From: Streptomyces sp. APSN-46.1
Lineage (GTDB): Bacteria > Actinomycetota > Actinomycetes > Streptomycetales > Streptomycetaceae
NCBI RefSeq assembly: GCF_022815725.1
Contig: NZ_JALGRF010000002.1
Coordinates: 868,001-932,000 of the forward strand
DNA length: 64,000 nt
Reading direction: 5' to 3'
Shown here in pieces: positions 63,796 through 64,000 of the stretch (position 1 is its first letter; the number at the start of each line of letters is the position of its first letter). The notes beneath the pieces were generated by a model. It did not search any database. It was not told the DNA's origin and saw nothing but the letters and a program-made list of their open reading frames with translations. The position numbers and the translations under genes are program-made.

Positions 63796-64000
63796 GTGCC
63801 CGCGCGTCGCAGATGCAGCCGCCGGGGCCGCGCCCACGACCGCGACCTCGGCCAGGTGGCCGTCGAGTTCGTCGGCATGGTGCCGCTGATCCTGCTGCTC
63901 GTGGCGGCGGTGTGGGAGTGCGTACTGATCGGGTACGCCTTCTCCCTGGCGGGCAACGCGGCGGACGAGGCGGCGCGGGCGGGGGCGGTCAAGGGCGACG
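63796..64000 (+). CDS. TadE/TadG-like pseudopilin, N-terminal fragment
   Basis: GTG 63796, three bases after the tadZ stop; the gene runs off the right edge (68 codons visible). Basic N-terminus, then VAVEFVGMVPLILLLVAAVW, the Glu-containing hydrophobic helix of TadE-type pseudopilins, then GYAFSLAGNAADEAARAGAV. Minor pilin or secreted-pilus component of the tad system. Confidence 0.8.
   Translation, partial: MPARRRCSRRGRAHDRDLGQVAVEFVGMVPLILLLVAAVWECVLIGYAFSLAGNAADEAARAGAVKGD

Overview
The window is high-GC actinobacterial chromosomal DNA, almost certainly Streptomyces or a close relative. The evidence is codon use with strong third-position G/C, frequent GTG/TTG starts, overlapping GTGA/ATGA gene junctions, a mycothiol S-conjugate amidase, GTP-type PEP carboxykinase, DUF397/XRE pairs, a DasR-like site at a chitinase gene and many secreted proteins. 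From memory, the backbone gene order (metB, ilvA, ABC pair, greA, mca, DUF255 protein, pckG, aminotransferase, tad genes) resembles the central conserved chromosome arm of Streptomyces. I could not check this against a database.

Layout. 1-4.7 kb: a regulator start and alcohol dehydrogenase, a serine-resolvase relic, a WhiJ-like regulator cluster (DUF6879, XRE/DUF5753, DUF397) and a zinc-ribbon protein. 4.7-10.4 kb: DUF3885-like protein with msrA, and an M48 membrane protease between two paralogous unknown proteins. 10.4-19.5 kb: metB, a small sigma-factor pair, a MarR regulator, ilvA, a DrrAB-type ABC exporter, greA, DUF4307 and mca. 19.5-25.3 kb: a large STAND/TPR ATPase, then an insertion carrying a TnpB-type nuclease broken by one amber codon. 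25.3-29.9 kb: two lipoproteins, a VapBC pair and a DUF255 protein. 30.1-36.9 kb: an exopolysaccharide-like cluster (processive GT2, GT-C transferase, DPM1/GtrA transferase, radical copper oxidase). 37-47.7 kb: a DUF11 secreted protein, hemolysin III, pckG, an operon with two substrate-binding-like proteins and a TelA protein, and an aminotransferase. 48-50.1 kb: a second, unrelated TnpB-like nuclease. 50.2-58.7 kb: a macro-domain protein, a D-amino-acid module (deaminase, deacylase, IclR, RidA), an M14 carboxypeptidase and a GH18 chitinase. 59-64 kb: the start of a tad (Flp pilus) locus split by an IscB element.

The most striking content is three different RNA-guided-nuclease-type (OMEGA) genes within 40 kb: two TnpB-like proteins (about 23.2-25.2 and 48.1-50.1 kb) and one apparently intact IscB (about 60.8-62.4 kb), none with a TnpA transposase beside it. 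IscB sits exactly between cpaB and tadZ. The roughly 330 nt before its conserved core contains a run of RNA hairpins, including three with a GTGA loop, which is what an omega-RNA should look like.

The genes mostly serve ordinary chromosomal functions: amino-acid metabolism, redox repair, anaplerosis, envelope and extracellular polymer turnover. Mobile relics and small regulators are scattered between them. A dispersed GC-rich palindromic repeat (core CCGGCGTTTGAGG) occurs at least five times.
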